A stretch of 64,000 nucleotides of DNA from Oscheius dolichura. Taxonomy: Eukaryota > Nematoda > Chromadorea > Rhabditida > Rhabditidae. The stretch spans positions 1,550,001-1,614,000 of the forward strand of contig OW051496.1 in assembly GCA_932521035.1 (NCBI GenBank), in the 5' to 3' direction. This document shows positions 9,801 through 19,894 of the stretch, in pieces; positions within the stretch are counted from its first letter, which is position 1, and each line of letters opens with the position of its first letter. The notes below the pieces were generated by a model. The model did not search any database and was not told where the DNA came from. It was given only the letters and a program-made list of their open reading frames with translations. The translations under genes and the position numbers were made by a program.

Positions 9801-12800
9801 ATTTCTGGATCAATGTGGTTCGGTCAACATGCGCTAGTTAGATAAACGTCTGAAGAAAATTCACGATATAAATTCAGCTTTCCAGTCTGAACCCAAAATT
9901 TTTGGCAACCGTTTCAAACTTTTCCAAAAACCGTTTTTTCGGGATTTCTCGTTTATTTCGCATTTTCATGGGTAACTTTGTTCTTAGCAAAAGTCGAGCT
10001 TGACGATATACGTCTACTACACTTGGAATTTTGGAAATTGACCGAAAGGTAAAGGAGCTAGACCGCTTCAAAAATAACATAGTTAAAGGGACCGTATCAC
10101 ACGCCCCATTGCGAATTGATACAGTAATCCTCACGGCATTCGTAATTTGCATTTTATACAGATTTCCTTATGTTTTTTTCGGTTTATTTTTATTAGAATA
10201 AATAGAAAAATGAACATTTTGATATATGAACGAAATCATAACTCAACGGAAAAAAGAACTAATTATGCGAGTTTCTGTTATAGCAAGTCTTTTCTTGCGT
10301 TTTTTTTTCGTGATTTTTATTACAATAAATTAAGGAAATTATGAGGAACCATTTGATATATGAACCAAAGCATAATTCAGCAAAAAACAAATCTATGGAT
10401 TCCAAAGGCATTTTTTTCGATTTTGCTTTTTTCTTCCATATTTTACTTTACATGTTTTCTAAACTGTTTTATAGTAATTTTCCTTTTAGTAATTTTATTT
10501 TAGTAATTTAATTTAATTCATTTTAGTAATTTTCACTCACGCGTGAGAAACGCCACTTCCCCGGTTGTCCATATCGAATTGTCTTCGAATGAGTTTTTTG
10601 GTAGTCATTCTATGATAAATGAATTACTGGCAGCTGTTTTATTTCTCGTTTTTGTAATTTTACGAATATAGACTTATCAGATTGAGCTCAAAAAACTCAT
10701 TCGAAGACAATTCGATATGGGTAATCTATTGCAGAAAAGAGATCTCTCTTCATCCAATCATTAGATCTACTTACAGTTAGGTGGACGTTTTTACTATGGG
10801 AAATATTTTTGATTACTGTAGCGCGCCCGTTATGTAAATCACGGCTTGTCCAACATTTGTTCCGGGCTGCGAGCTGTGAGGTGCCATGCCTGGGGTAATC
10901 ACGCTATCGGTCTATTTTTTTTCGTGAATTTTCTAGAGATCAATAGCTACATCCTATAGTCTGTCAAGAAAAAAGACGACATTCTAACGGACGCTCGTGG
11001 TGGAAGCCTCTGGTGTGCAAATTGCCGTAATTCCCCGTAGCGTTGTTGAAGGAAAAAAATTCTGATTTTATTTATTTCTCGTTTTTGATATGAAATGTTG
11101 TGTTTTTTTGTCCTCTAAATACTAGCAGGGATATGTAAAGCAAAAAAACACAAAATTTCATATCAAAAACGGGAAAACGTAAAATCGTACTCTATTTTCC
11201 TCCAACAACGCTACGGGGAATTACGGCAATTTGCACGCCAGAGGCTCCCACCACGAGCGTCCGTTAGACCTTTGAATGTCGTCTTTTTTCTTGACAGACT
11301 ATACAGAAAGAATTATAGAAAGGGTATCAGAAAAGTTATAGCAAAAAAATCAAAACTTATTGCACAACCTAGTATGTTGTTATTTCTATGCGCTGGATTT
11401 TGTCTTCAACTTTTCGTTCCCTTTTTGACCTTGTCTAAAACTAAATTATTTAGTCTAAATAGCCGCGTCGCGAAGCGACAGCTAACCATAAAATTGTTAC
11501 CAAGCGCCGAGGACAAGTTTAAATACGGATACTTACCGTAAGATTCGAATCACAGGATACCATTGGTCGACCTCGAACATTTACTGGCCCCGGTGGGTCG
11601 AAACTGGGTGCTGGATCAACGGGAACTACTGAAGAGTCTGCTTTGGATCCAAAATGGTCAATGACCTCTTCTAGCGACGGTCTGTCAGTGGCGCTTATAT
11701 GCCAGCATCTAAATTTGCCCAAATTTTTACAAGTCATTAGGTTCCAGCCGTGGGAGGGCTGTAATGAGTAGAGAACTCAAAAATAGGGAGAGGAAACCGA
11801 CTACCTTTTGATAAATCTTGCCGTATTCTCATCAATCTGCTCTGGAGTAAAAGTAGGGCGGGTCCCCTCTCTAACTGCCTGTAAATTTATGGCCACATCG
11901 TTTCCTTCTAGTGCGGTATGCGGCTTTCTAAAAGCAAATGGGATGGATAAACGGAGACATACATTCGATGGAACAGTTCCCAAATTGTTATAGCCAATGA
12001 GTAGATGTCTGCTGCCGGGCCATACCTTCTCGTAGTGATCACTTCCGGTGCCATGTAATGAAGGGTCCCGACGCTGAAACAAAGCAACGGTCAGTTGGAT
12101 GAGCTGCGGCAACCTACCCCGCAGTAAGGCTGACGTCGACATCCCTGGCTATACCAAAATCAGCCAATTTCAACTGACTTCCTACTAAGATACTGTAATG
12201 GAATAAAAATAGATAGTGGCCTTCACTTACTTGTCCGGCTTGATATCCCTATGAATAATTTGTTTTTTATGGAGAAACTGTAGTCCAAGGGCGATTTGCT
12301 TTACCCATCGGCATATTTGAGCGGTATCATAGTTTTTTGTTCTATCATAAATTACTGAAATATCCATAACTTCAATAATAAAGAGAAACCGTCGTGAAGG
12401 CTGCCGCCTTCCACAAATTCCATAACATAGCCGAGATACCTCGAAGAATCGGAACCATTCCATAGAATTCCATATAATTGGACTATGTTCGGATGCCTAT
12501 ACTAAATTTATGGAAAAATAGAAATAAAGAAGGTTCAACACCCCAAATAACAACAAGTCCTACCTTTACCAGGATCTCAACTTCTCTTTTATACTTTTCA
12601 AGGGGTTGCCGACCTGACCAGAAGAATTCTTTGACTACAATTTGTCTAAACCGTTCTTTTCTTTAGGAAACATCCATAACTGACCCAAAATATTTCAACT
12701 CTCCTTTATAGATCCTTCCACCCCTTCCGTACGCTATTTCTGTCAAATTAGTAAAATCATTTAGTACATAGAAGGGAATCTCTTAATGGAAGAATAAGAA

Positions 12801-12827
12801 ATTGAACGAATAGTTACCGGAGAGCAT
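6868..12827 (-). CDS. Protein kinase-kelch fusion protein A (589 aa)
   Basis: Eleven exons on the minus strand: 12827-12818, 12781-12685, 12660-12564, 12501-12390, 12354-12231, 12192-12118, 12073-11963, 11927-11805, 11708-11537, 8074-7734 and 7375-6868. They sum to 1770 nt and close in frame. Residues ~15-300 form a kinase domain: glycine loop AYGRGG, beta-3 lysine in IVVKEFF (~46), HRDIKPDN (~140-147), DFG (~158), HYMAPE, and RCWHISATDRPS near the end. This combination indicates a TKL-like Ser/Thr kinase with all catalytic residues present. Residues ~308-589 form kelch blades (VFGG, VCGG, LMGG, VIGG). Kinase and kelch meet at a phase-0 junction (SNLT|ILVLGG) across a 3.46-kb intron. Intron 2 is only 24 nt; if kept, it brings an in-frame TAA. 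No signal peptide or membrane segment is seen, so it is probably cytoplasmic. Its substrate is unknown. Confidence 0.8.
7379..7733 (-). other. Kelch intron with GGGACGGGAC low-complexity stretch
   Basis: This 350-nt intron separates the two kelch exons of kinase-kelch gene A. At the equivalent position the other family members have introns of ~30-90 nt. The extra length is made of irregular GGGACGGGAC repeats (about 7490-7620). Confidence 0.6.
8300..8700 (+). mobile_element. Dispersed repeat 'TATCTCGGTCATTTC' family with tRNA-like end, copy 1
   Basis: This copy shares the block GTGTTTGTATCTCGGTCATT, continuing to a GGAGAGC-type segment, with copies near 40170-40345, 51480-51620 (inverted) and 53340-53520. 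A minus-strand tRNA-like sequence near 8625-8695 (box B GGGTTCGATCCCG, A box TGGTCGAGTGG) follows. It lies in the long intron of kinase-kelch gene A. No coding capacity. Confidence 0.6.
8881..8974. repeat. Three copies of a 20-bp GCGTGAGAATCGCCACCCCC unit
   Basis: Copies start at 8881, 8922 and 8955, with unequal spacers of 21 and 13 bp. A related single copy (GCGTGAGAAACGCCACTTCC) lies near 10541. The spacing is too short and irregular for CRISPR. It lies in the long intron of the kinase-kelch gene. Confidence 0.7.
10569..10720. mobile_element. 152-bp foldback element, 32-bp perfect inverted ends
   Basis: CCATATCGAATTGTCTTCGA at 10569 is answered by its exact reverse complement ending at 10720; the arms match for 32 bp. 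The interior is AT-rich and non-coding. It is intronic. Confidence 0.8.
10955..11303. mobile_element. ~350-bp foldback element, ~160-bp arms
   Basis: Starts TATAGTCTGTCAAGAAAAAA and ends with the reverse complement CTTGACAGACTATA. The two halves are inverted copies over about 160 bp (GGACGCTCGTGGTGG, TTGCCGTAATTCCCCGTAGC and so on) around a short AT-rich centre. The sequence would form a near-complete hairpin. It lies in the 3.46-kb intron of kinase-kelch gene A, close to the donor. Confidence 0.85.
12661..12684 (-). other. Candidate 24-nt intron
   Basis: Between exons KGELKYFG and KERFRQIVVKEFF of the kinase domain there is a 24-nt GT..AG segment (GTCAGT...CCTAAAG on the minus strand). Retained, it would introduce TAA; removed, the glycine loop to beta-3 distance matches kinase-kelch gene B. 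The duplicated fragment at 14344-14880 has a 25-nt version that also preserves frame across the flanks. The length would be extreme for an animal intron, so a mutation remains possible. Confidence 0.5.
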
Positions 12828-13150
12828 GGTGTTTTAGACACTTGACAGGGCAGGGAATAGGTGGCTTTGGAATGGCTTTATTGACTGAAGAGATAAGAAG
12901 AAGAGAGATAAGCATGCCCACGAAGTGACTCTCCTTCTTTTCTCTCTCATCCAAGCAGTGCTGCGATAGCTGAAACTATAGTTTAAAAGAAGCTGCCCCG
13001 AAGGCGTTTCACAGAGAGGGGAAGACCAAGATATGGGGATGTTATCAGAAGACTATTCGGGTAGCTTGCTACCTCTGGAACTCGTACACGTGCCTTCTAT
13101 TCCTCTGCTTTTCGTTAAACGTTTTGTCAAAAACAGTTTCAGACTTCTAA

Positions 13151-13349
13151 ATGGAAAAGAATCTTTCCAAAAGGGTATACGAAATCCTTGCGACAGCTGA
13201 GACACTGCGGAAAAGAATCGACACCTTGGAGGCAGAAAGGAAAGAATAAGACTACTTCAATTGGAGACGGCCGGTATTTTTCTTACAATAATTATCAACA
13301 TCTTTAGGAGAAAAAGAGAAGATTAATTTAAACCATCAGATGGACAGTG
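13151..13349 (+). pseudogene. Fragment of coiled-coil N-terminal exons of the kelch family
   Basis: ATG at 13151 opens a short frame (KRVYEILATAETLRKRIDTL) resembling the coiled-coil first exon of the gene at 2901, but it stops after 32 residues. A second exon-like piece (GEKEKINLNHQMDSG) lies between TTTAG and GTGAGT at about 13307-13349. A foldback element follows, and no kelch exons are found downstream on this strand. Probably a stranded gene fragment. Confidence 0.4.
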
Positions 13350-13426
13350 GTGAGTCATTTCTAGATGTCACTCAAGACCAAATTTAGTTCTCACAGCTGC
13401 CACCGGTATGGGGCAAATAATCTTAC

Positions 13427-13850
13427 AAGGAAACCTTTTCATCGTGCAGTGGCTTCCCGGAATGAGACCTATACTGTTCGAAAGAGCGTCAAAAACGATG
13501 CGTTTTAAGATTATTTCCAGCGGCTATGAAAATGGAATTTTGGCAAAAAAAAGACTATTGCTCCATCGGGGATACCAACCCGGCCTGGAGAAAAAGCAAA
13601 AATTTTGTGGACGAGTGCACTATCCACTCGACCACTGGTTCACATTTGTAGAGATGCGGTCGGTCGCTTTCGCTGCGGTGGTCGTTTTTGGCATTTTTTG
13701 ACAGTTTTCTCCCTCCTCTGGTGCCAAAATTCCATTTTCATAGCCGCTGGAAATACCCTCAAAATGCATAATTTTTGACGCTCTTTCGAACGGCATAGGT
13801 CTCGTTTCGGGAAGCCACTGCCCGATGAAAAGGTTCCCTTGTCAGAGAGG
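13427..13850. mobile_element. Foldback element with ~120-bp arms and tRNA-like centre
   Basis: The arm at about 13427-13548 (cccgg..TTCGAAAGAGCGTCAAAAA..GGCTATGAAAATGGAATTTT) is matched inverted at about 13722-13848. The centre holds a minus-strand A box (TGGTCGAGTGG) and a degenerate B box. This is the same design as the element at 5823-6652, with unrelated arm sequence. Confidence 0.75.
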
Positions 13851-14112
13851 ATGCAAAGTAGGGACGGGACTCGTAAGGAGGTTAGAAACCTAAAAAGGAT
13901 CATGGAGACAATGTTTGAAACACGTAATTTTGTGGCAGTTACTTAATGTACTGAAGAATCTTTTTTAGTTTTGAATGTTATGCAAAACTGCGTCGTTACG
14001 ACCTCACTAAACCGTAGGTTCATTTTACTGTTTGTACAATTATAGTTTGTAGTTGAAATAATAGAAAAAAAAGCATAGTGATGATCATAGTAAAATTCTA
14101 CAAAAACGCAAC

Positions 14113-14343
14113 CTGCAATGTCCGCGGACTTTCAGTCGCCCCCCGCGGACTTTCAGTCGCGCCTCGTGGACTTAGTGGTCTTTCGAACATGCTTGATCCA
14201 ATGCAGTTTACAGAAAAAAGTAAAAAATGTGTGGTTTTTTCATGCTGAGTGCGACAAAGTTGTATTGGCCGAAGAGCAAAAATTGCGATGGTCCCGGCAC
14301 GCTCACTGTCGCGCCGACCTTTCTTCTTCCGCGGCGAGCTGTG
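14113..14343. repeat. Dispersed repeat ending in CTTTCTTCTTCCGCGGCGAGCTGTG
   Basis: The final part (about 14310-14343) also occurs in the paired repeats near 33700 and 41570, and in part near 41150. It abuts exactly the truncated kinase fragment that starts at 14344. Confidence 0.6.
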
Positions 14344-14880
14344 CATCGGCATATTTGAGCGGTATCATAGTTTTTTGTTCTATCATAAATTACTGAAATA
14401 TCCATAACTTCAATAATAATAAAGAGAAACCGTTGTGGAGGCTGCCGCCTTCAACATATTCCATAACATAGCCGAGATACCTCGAAGAATCGGAACCATT
14501 CCATAGAATTCCATATAATTGGACTATGTTCGGATGCCTAAGCTAAATTTATGGAAAAATAGAAATAAAGAAGGTTCAACACCCCAAATAACAACAAATC
14601 CTACCTTTATCAGGATCTCAACCTCTCTTTTATACTTTTCAAGGGGTTGCTGACTTGACCAGAAGAATTCTTTGACTACAATTTGTCTAAACCGTTCTTT
14701 TCTTTAGGAATGGCCCATAAACTGACCCAAAATCTTCCAACTCTCCTTTAGAGATCCTTTCACCACTTCCGTGCCCTATTTCTGTCAAATTTGTAAAATT
14801 ATTTTGGGAATATCTTAATGGAAGAATAAGAAATTGAACGAATAGCTACCGAAGAGCATGGCGGGAAGGATTTTGGAATG
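14344..14880 (-). pseudogene. Truncated duplicate of the kinase N-lobe (from kinase-kelch gene A)
   Basis: Nearly identical to 12308-12840, covering the first exons through the helix-D region. A deletion relative to the parent breaks the frame just after the first intron. The fragment ends abruptly where the parent reads CATCGGCATATTTG, next to a dispersed repeat. No catalytic loop or kelch half is attached. It preserves a 25-nt version of the parent's 24-nt candidate intron. Confidence 0.8.
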
Positions 14881-15044
14881 GCTTTATTGACTGAAGAAGA
14901 AAAAAACAGAAAGATAAGAGTGTAAGCAGCACAGCTGCCTCTTCTTATTTACTCTGTAACGGAAACAATAGAAGGCCTAGAGAGACTTATTGGGATCTGA
15001 AAATGACACAAGGATCGAGATGGTACAGTTTATTTATTATGCAG

Positions 15045-15963
15045 TCACTGTTTGTATTCGTAAAGAGTATCAGCAAAATCTTGGGGAATTACAACAGACG
15101 ACATATGCCAATTTTCAAAAGGAAGACTAGGTCCAGCCCTCCACTTTTCCCCAGTATATATTTCCGTCTTATTATGTACTACTGATCCATCAAATCCTCC
15201 AAGTACAAAAATTGCTTCGTGAAGAATTGCTGCAGAGAAGCATCCGCGGCGACATTTCATAGTTGGTAACTCTTTTCATACAGTATTGACCTCTGTCTTT
15301 CCACCAGTACCTCCCATTAAAATGAGAGAATTTCCATAGGATACGAGGCAATGACCAGCAAGAGGGGTGGGCAAATCATTCAGTTCAATCCAGACGCCAC
15401 TTTCAGGGTCAAAACGTTCCACACTTTTCAAAACTTGATCATTCTTTCCTCCACAAACTACAAATTTTCCATTCCCAAACTGCTGCAGCTGTATAGGATC
15501 TTGGAGAGTTGTCTCTTAAACTTACATTATTACAATTTTCGATTCGACATAAAAAGCAGATCTAGGTGACCTGACCATATTTTGATAAAACTTACGGCAT
15601 TTTATTCCATTTGTTCTCTATTGGATCATATCTTTCTACGCTTTTCAGGCACTTCTTATTTCCATCTTGTCCACCAAATACCCAAATTGATCCATTCCAT
15701 TCCAGACTGATGTTACTAATGGTCGATCGTTCCTCATTCATATCCTCCAATCGTATCCAATTGAATGTTTTGTTGTCCAATTTGTTTAATTCCTTGAGCA
15801 TAGTATTACCACCGAGTATATAGATCTCTCCATTCAAATATACAGCCCCACCAGCTGTCCTCGCTTTCGGCAATTTCAATTGCAACTTGATCCATTTATC
15901 TTTAATCAAAAGTAGTATTTCATCAGAAACAACAGAGCCTGTTTCACCTCCTAGAACTAAGAT
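15045..15963 (-). pseudogene. Kelch-half pseudogene
   Basis: The exon 15963-15596 is intact (ILVLGGETGSVVSDE ... NKWNKMP) and has the family's standard phase-0 acceptor and CC|GTAAG donor. The following exon is damaged. One extra base in GCAGTTTGGGAATGG shifts the frame near 15478, and a stop with an apparent deletion lies near 15275. The last part (GPSLPFENWHMSSVVIPQDF) remains open to the stop at 15045. No kinase or coiled-coil exon is found upstream; instead an opposite-strand secreted-protein gene begins 90 bp away. Confidence 0.8.
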
Positions 15964-16014
15964 CTGAAAGATTTTATAGGCTATGTGACTTAGCAAAAAG
16001 ATTAGAAATTTTGA

Positions 16015-16023
16015 TATAAAAGG
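16015..16023 (+). promoter_or_regulatory. TATA box of the 16055 gene
   Basis: TATAAAAGG followed by AGAGAAGG lies 40 bp upstream of the ATG. The same block (TATAAAAGGAGAGAAGG, then GTTCATTCGA) precedes the related signal-peptide start on the minus strand at 55011, which supports a functional core promoter copied with that segment. Confidence 0.65.
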
Positions 16024-16054
16024 AGAGAAGGAGCAGTTGCAGTTCATTCGAGCA

Positions 16055-17087
16055 ATGCTGCCTTCAATGTACCTTGCTGTCGTCTTTCTGCTGGCCATGC
16101 CGACTGGCTCCTCGTCTACAACGTCGATCGACTCTACCACGCCGGCTGGCCCTTCGGCACTCCGCTGCCCGGAAGGAAGTAAATGAATTGGAGTGCACGA
16201 GCTAACATTCGTCTTTTAGGAAACCTCAAAAAAGACGATCCCGTGCCCACTTCTACGGAGGAATGCAGTTCTAGCCAAACGACTTGCATGAAGTAAGTTT
16301 GAAACGTACTCGTCGCGTTTTTGCTTGTGAGCGCATCGTACTATTTTGGTGAATTTTCCTATAGTTTAAAGGAAACCCCAGGGGCCTGATTGGGCAGTGG
16401 CCCCGCAGCGACTGTGCGCACCAATTTTGTATTGCGACATTACTTTTCAGTGAAAAGGGGAAAATGGCTCATTCGCTCATTCGCCCATTCGATTCAGTTG
16501 TTTGCGCTGGTTTTGATGATGTTTTTCGTTTTTTTTTTCGAAAAGCCCGATTTTTTTTTCCTCTGCTATAGTAACCCTAGATCCCTAGGAGTTCCTTCAA
16601 GAAATCAAATTTTATGTGACAAGTTCCAGAAAATAGTTTTTACATTTCACAGAAAAGTCTGATTGTTTTCCTCGAAGCTTCGTTAGCAGGACTTCGCCGG
16701 TTCTATTTTGCCTGCGACAGTGTTTTCTAAATCTTTAGAAAAGAACTGTTTTAGAGCTCTTACGGACGATCATTTGGATTATGGCTGCGACGTCAACCTG
16801 TGTGACAAGGCTGTAAGTAGCAAGAATATATTTCCATAATGCTGAAAGCCGATTTTCAGAAGGTCTCGGATGGAAAGTGCGAAGATGTGACGACATTCGC
16901 GAAGGAGATGATCGAGAAGGGCAATAGCACGCCTGGAGCGACGAAACAAAAGGTGCCTGACTCAGCTATCTTGTGCTGCTCCAAAACGGCCGACTTTCCC
17001 GAGTACACTAAGGTTGCTGTCGGTACGCCGGAGAACATCGTCCTCCTGGTCATTGCCGTCTGCTCCACGGCTTATATTTCTCTCTAG
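16055..17087 (+). CDS. Small secreted Cys-rich protein, Ly6/ET-module-like, probable GPI anchor (160 aa)
   Basis: Four exons (16055-16178, 16220-16292, 16755-16812, 16860-17087) sum to 483 nt in frame. Residues 1-21 form a signal peptide (SMYLAVVFLLAMPT). The mature part has spaced cysteines (RCPEG, EECSSSQTTC, YGCDVNLC, GKCED) and a late CC pair (ILCCSKTADF). A hydrophobic C-terminus (ENIVLLVIAVCSTAYISL) with no charged end fits GPI attachment. The layout resembles nematode Ly6/three-finger-type surface proteins, but I infer this from the pattern only. Intron 2 (462 nt) contains a dispersed repeat shared with 58382-58500. A second gene of the same design is at 26245-27095. Confidence 0.75.
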
Positions 17088-18356
17088 GAAATAAAGTCAG
17101 AGAGCGTAATTCTTGTTATTGGTCTACTCTTTGTTTTAAAGGAGAAGTTTTTGTTTCGAGAAGTTTCTGCCGTCCAATATTAGTCGTTTCTTCCGTCGTT
17201 TTCCTTGATTGTTGTTGTTTTCTCTTCTGTTGCTGCTTCATCTGGAAGGGTTCATTTTTCTGCTCTGTTTCTCCTTTACCTTGACGAAAACGGCTCTCTT
17301 GCGAACTGGCTCTCATGGCCTCCCGGAGTTGGACCATAAGAACATTGGGAAGATCCTTCTATGTTCTCAACAAACAGGATTTTTCTTTCAAATGATCACC
17401 ACAGTGCTCATCTTGCTTTCTGCTCTGCTTGAAGACTTCAGTATGTGGTCAGGAGATGTCAACCGCCCGGCAGCCTCCGGTGTAAAAATGAGAAAAAAAA
17501 GGAATTCTTTCCGGACGAACGTGCTCGGGCGGTTGATTTATTTTTTGACTATTGGGTTAGAGAATGTGTTCTAGAAAGAAATAGGCAATGATTCCATTGA
17601 ATATTTTCTCTCGAGAGCTTATCGACGTCCCCCCAGATGACAGTCTCCGATAACACTTCCCAGGCGCCTTTTGTGACTAGATTTTCTTTGCCAGCGCTGC
17701 GTCTTCCCGTTCTCCAGAACTCTTTACATTTTACAAATCATATCAAAACAACAATGCTGCCTCTAAAAATTGGTCTGAATGATTACAATCCTCAAATGGG
17801 AAGAAGGTAGGGGATGAAAAGAAAAGGATGAGAAGGAGAAGTTCGGCTAAGTTTTAAACTGGCGTTAAAAGGAAGGACTACCCCGAAGGATCGAACTTTA
17901 GCTACCGTATATTGCATTTGAAGAATAATTGAATCAATTAGGGGAGATCAAGAATTGACTGCTTCTATCTGTGTCAGCTGCTTCTTCAGAACGAAAAAAG
18001 TTACCAAACAGTCGATTAAAGAAATCAAATCGAGCCGCCTCCTCGTAAAAAATATCCCTCCGTGCCCTTTCCAATGGCGAACGTTCAACCTCACCATGGT
18101 GATAGGTGAGTTTACCATGGTGAGGTTGAACGTTGGCCCTTTCCAATTCCCTTTTGGCGGCTTTTCGTCCCAGATTGTAACAGTCCCCGGCATTGTCGTC
18201 GCAGTCGGCCTCGTGTGAATAAATTTGCCTTGTTTGCGCGACATCTCTCCATTCCTTGAAAGCTTTTCCCTTTTTACAGAGCACAACGAGACGAAAATTG
18301 ATCGTTTTCCGCCTGTAGCCAATTCTAGTCGGCCTATTTTTGTTCTTTTTCAGCCT
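17088..18356. other. Intergenic; weak minus-strand ORF at 17934-18368
   Basis: The only coding candidate is a 144-codon minus-strand frame (17934-18368) containing HEADCDDNAGDCYNLGRKAAKRE and, after a hairpin insertion, RRDIFYEEAARFDFFNRLF. It might be an exon of a secreted precursor, but no signal peptide, start context or homologue is evident. The rest shows nothing recognisable. Confidence 0.3.
18080..18134. repeat. Perfect 20-bp-stem hairpin
   Basis: AACGTTCAACCTCACCATGG at 18080-18099 is answered by its exact reverse complement at 18115-18134 around a 15-nt loop. Related CCCTTTCCAA sequences flank both sides, suggesting an insertion. Confidence 0.9.
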
Positions 18357-19894
18357 ATGGAGCCTCAAGATACGGATCTTCTAATTCCTCCTCAGGAACC
18401 GGATTATTCACAGTCTAACTCTGCTGTTGAAGATGTAAGAAGTATTATAATAGCTTATTTCTTGCTATTTTTGCAATTTTTAGGTCCGGAACCTCAAGAA
18501 GCTGCTCTTCTTCTTACTCCACACCCGCCGGGAACTTCCCAGGCCGTGACTGAAGAGGAACAAAGTAGATTTCTTTTATATTTCCATTTCTTTTTTCTTT
18601 TTAGATATATATGTTCAGTGTAAGATATGTAAGAAGCCAATTTATATAGAAAATCGGATAAGTGCCTTCGTGGTAAAGTGTTATTCATGTAGAGAAGCTA
18701 CTCCTATTCGGCCGGCGCCTTCAGGAAAGAAGTAGGCTCTTTTTTAGAGATTTGGATTTTTACGATAGGGTACTATGAACTGTAAACTACCGCATTCTCA
18801 CTAAAATACCGTAGTACCTCGGATTTGGGGGCGGTGGCACTATAATTCAGCCATTTCCTTTTGATAAAAAAAAGGAGCCCCAGTCGAGAGCAGGAAAGAG
18901 CATCATAAAAACCAACAAAGATCCCCTAGGTTGCTTTTATTTTTTACGTTTTTGAGAGGTACACCCAAGAATCGGCCCAAGAACCGAGATAGAGCTGAAA
19001 CTTTTGTTCCAGGCTCGAATTTTGGTTAAAAATTGGTCAAAGGGAGATTCACAACAGTCTTGTTTTTGATTGCGAGTGTAGGATATCTTTTTCGAATCCG
19101 AATTTGACTAAATACCTTGTTTCTACGATCAGGATGGGGATAAGAGCCTGCGCCGAGTCTTACAAATTAAGAAGATCTCGTCGTGCAATGGATTGTAATC
19201 TTCGTGCAATGGATTGTAATCTTCATTTTGTAATCGCTACTTCAGAAAGGTGCAGAGAACCGATATTTATCTGGAGCAGGTTAAATTCTGAAAAAAGCGG
19301 CATTTTAAAAAGGTTACAGTACTCTTTCCAGATTCCTCCGGTGCCCTTGTAACTGCCTCATCATCTGTTCAGCTCCCGCAACCGTCATTACTTGTCCTAG
19401 AGTGGAATGTTCACGTATCATTGTCCTAAGTACGCCGTTTTCTATTTTCTCGCTGAAAATCTCCTTTTTTTCGCTCATAAACCCTTTGATCCAAGTAGTT
19501 TTGTAAGGGATACTGCGGATTGCCCTATTCGATGTGCTCACTGTAGCCGGCATTTCTATTTTAATCCGGATATTTATGACACCTTGGCAAAGTGCCCATA
19601 TTGTCGTGGAAGGTAAATTATGCCAATTAATTCCAAATATTTTAATTTTTCAGATCTACCGTTGACTTCTATGCCGAAAATAAGACGGAATTCTGGGGCT
19701 GGGTGACAATTATCGGTGTTATTGCATGTATGCTTCTTTTTTGGCTTGCTGCATACTTTGTAAGTTCTCTCCTCGGAGAAAATACAGTTTTTTTAGAATC
19801 GACCACTATACTACGTCCTTTAGTTGATTTGCCCCCTCGCAACCGCCTCCTGTTCTGCTCGAATGTTGAAGTACGCATGGTTTACGAAGACTAG
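18357..19894 (+). CDS. TMEM55/PIP4P-type phosphatidylinositol-4,5-bisphosphate 4-phosphatase homologue
   Basis: ATG 18357 follows a TTTTTCAG acceptor, fitting trans-splicing. Exons are 18357-18441, 18484-18564, 18605-18731, 19332-~19430, ~19500-19612 and 19654-19894. Family landmarks appear in order: the first Cys4 ribbon (VQCKICKKPIY ... VVKCYSCREATPIRP), then SGKK, the active-site-like motif FLRCPCNCLIIC with CPRVEC, the last ribbon (IRCAHC ... LAKCPYC), and a membrane helix (VTIIGVIACMLLFW). In the family, the CxxxxxR-type site near RCPCNC dephosphorylates PI(4,5)P2 on late endosomes and lysosomes. The join between exons 4 and 5 does not close in frame by one base with any GT..AG pair I found. 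The last 100 nt can also be read with a short intron, so the extreme C-terminus is uncertain. AATAAA lies at 20032. Confidence 0.75.

Noticed and set aside
11272-11541. 89-codon plus-strand frame beginning in the foldback element
   Set aside because: Starts inside an inverted repeat and runs antisense into the kinase exon; no domain.
11519-12463. A stand-alone kinase gene separate from the kelch exons at 6868-8074
   Set aside because: Phase-0 ends and the shared T|ILV.GG junction with gene B, plus total length divisible by three, favour a single gene.
17116-17574. Leucine-rich plus frame and Gln-rich minus frame
   Set aside because: Low-complexity T-rich sequence read in two directions; no signal peptide context or splice structure.
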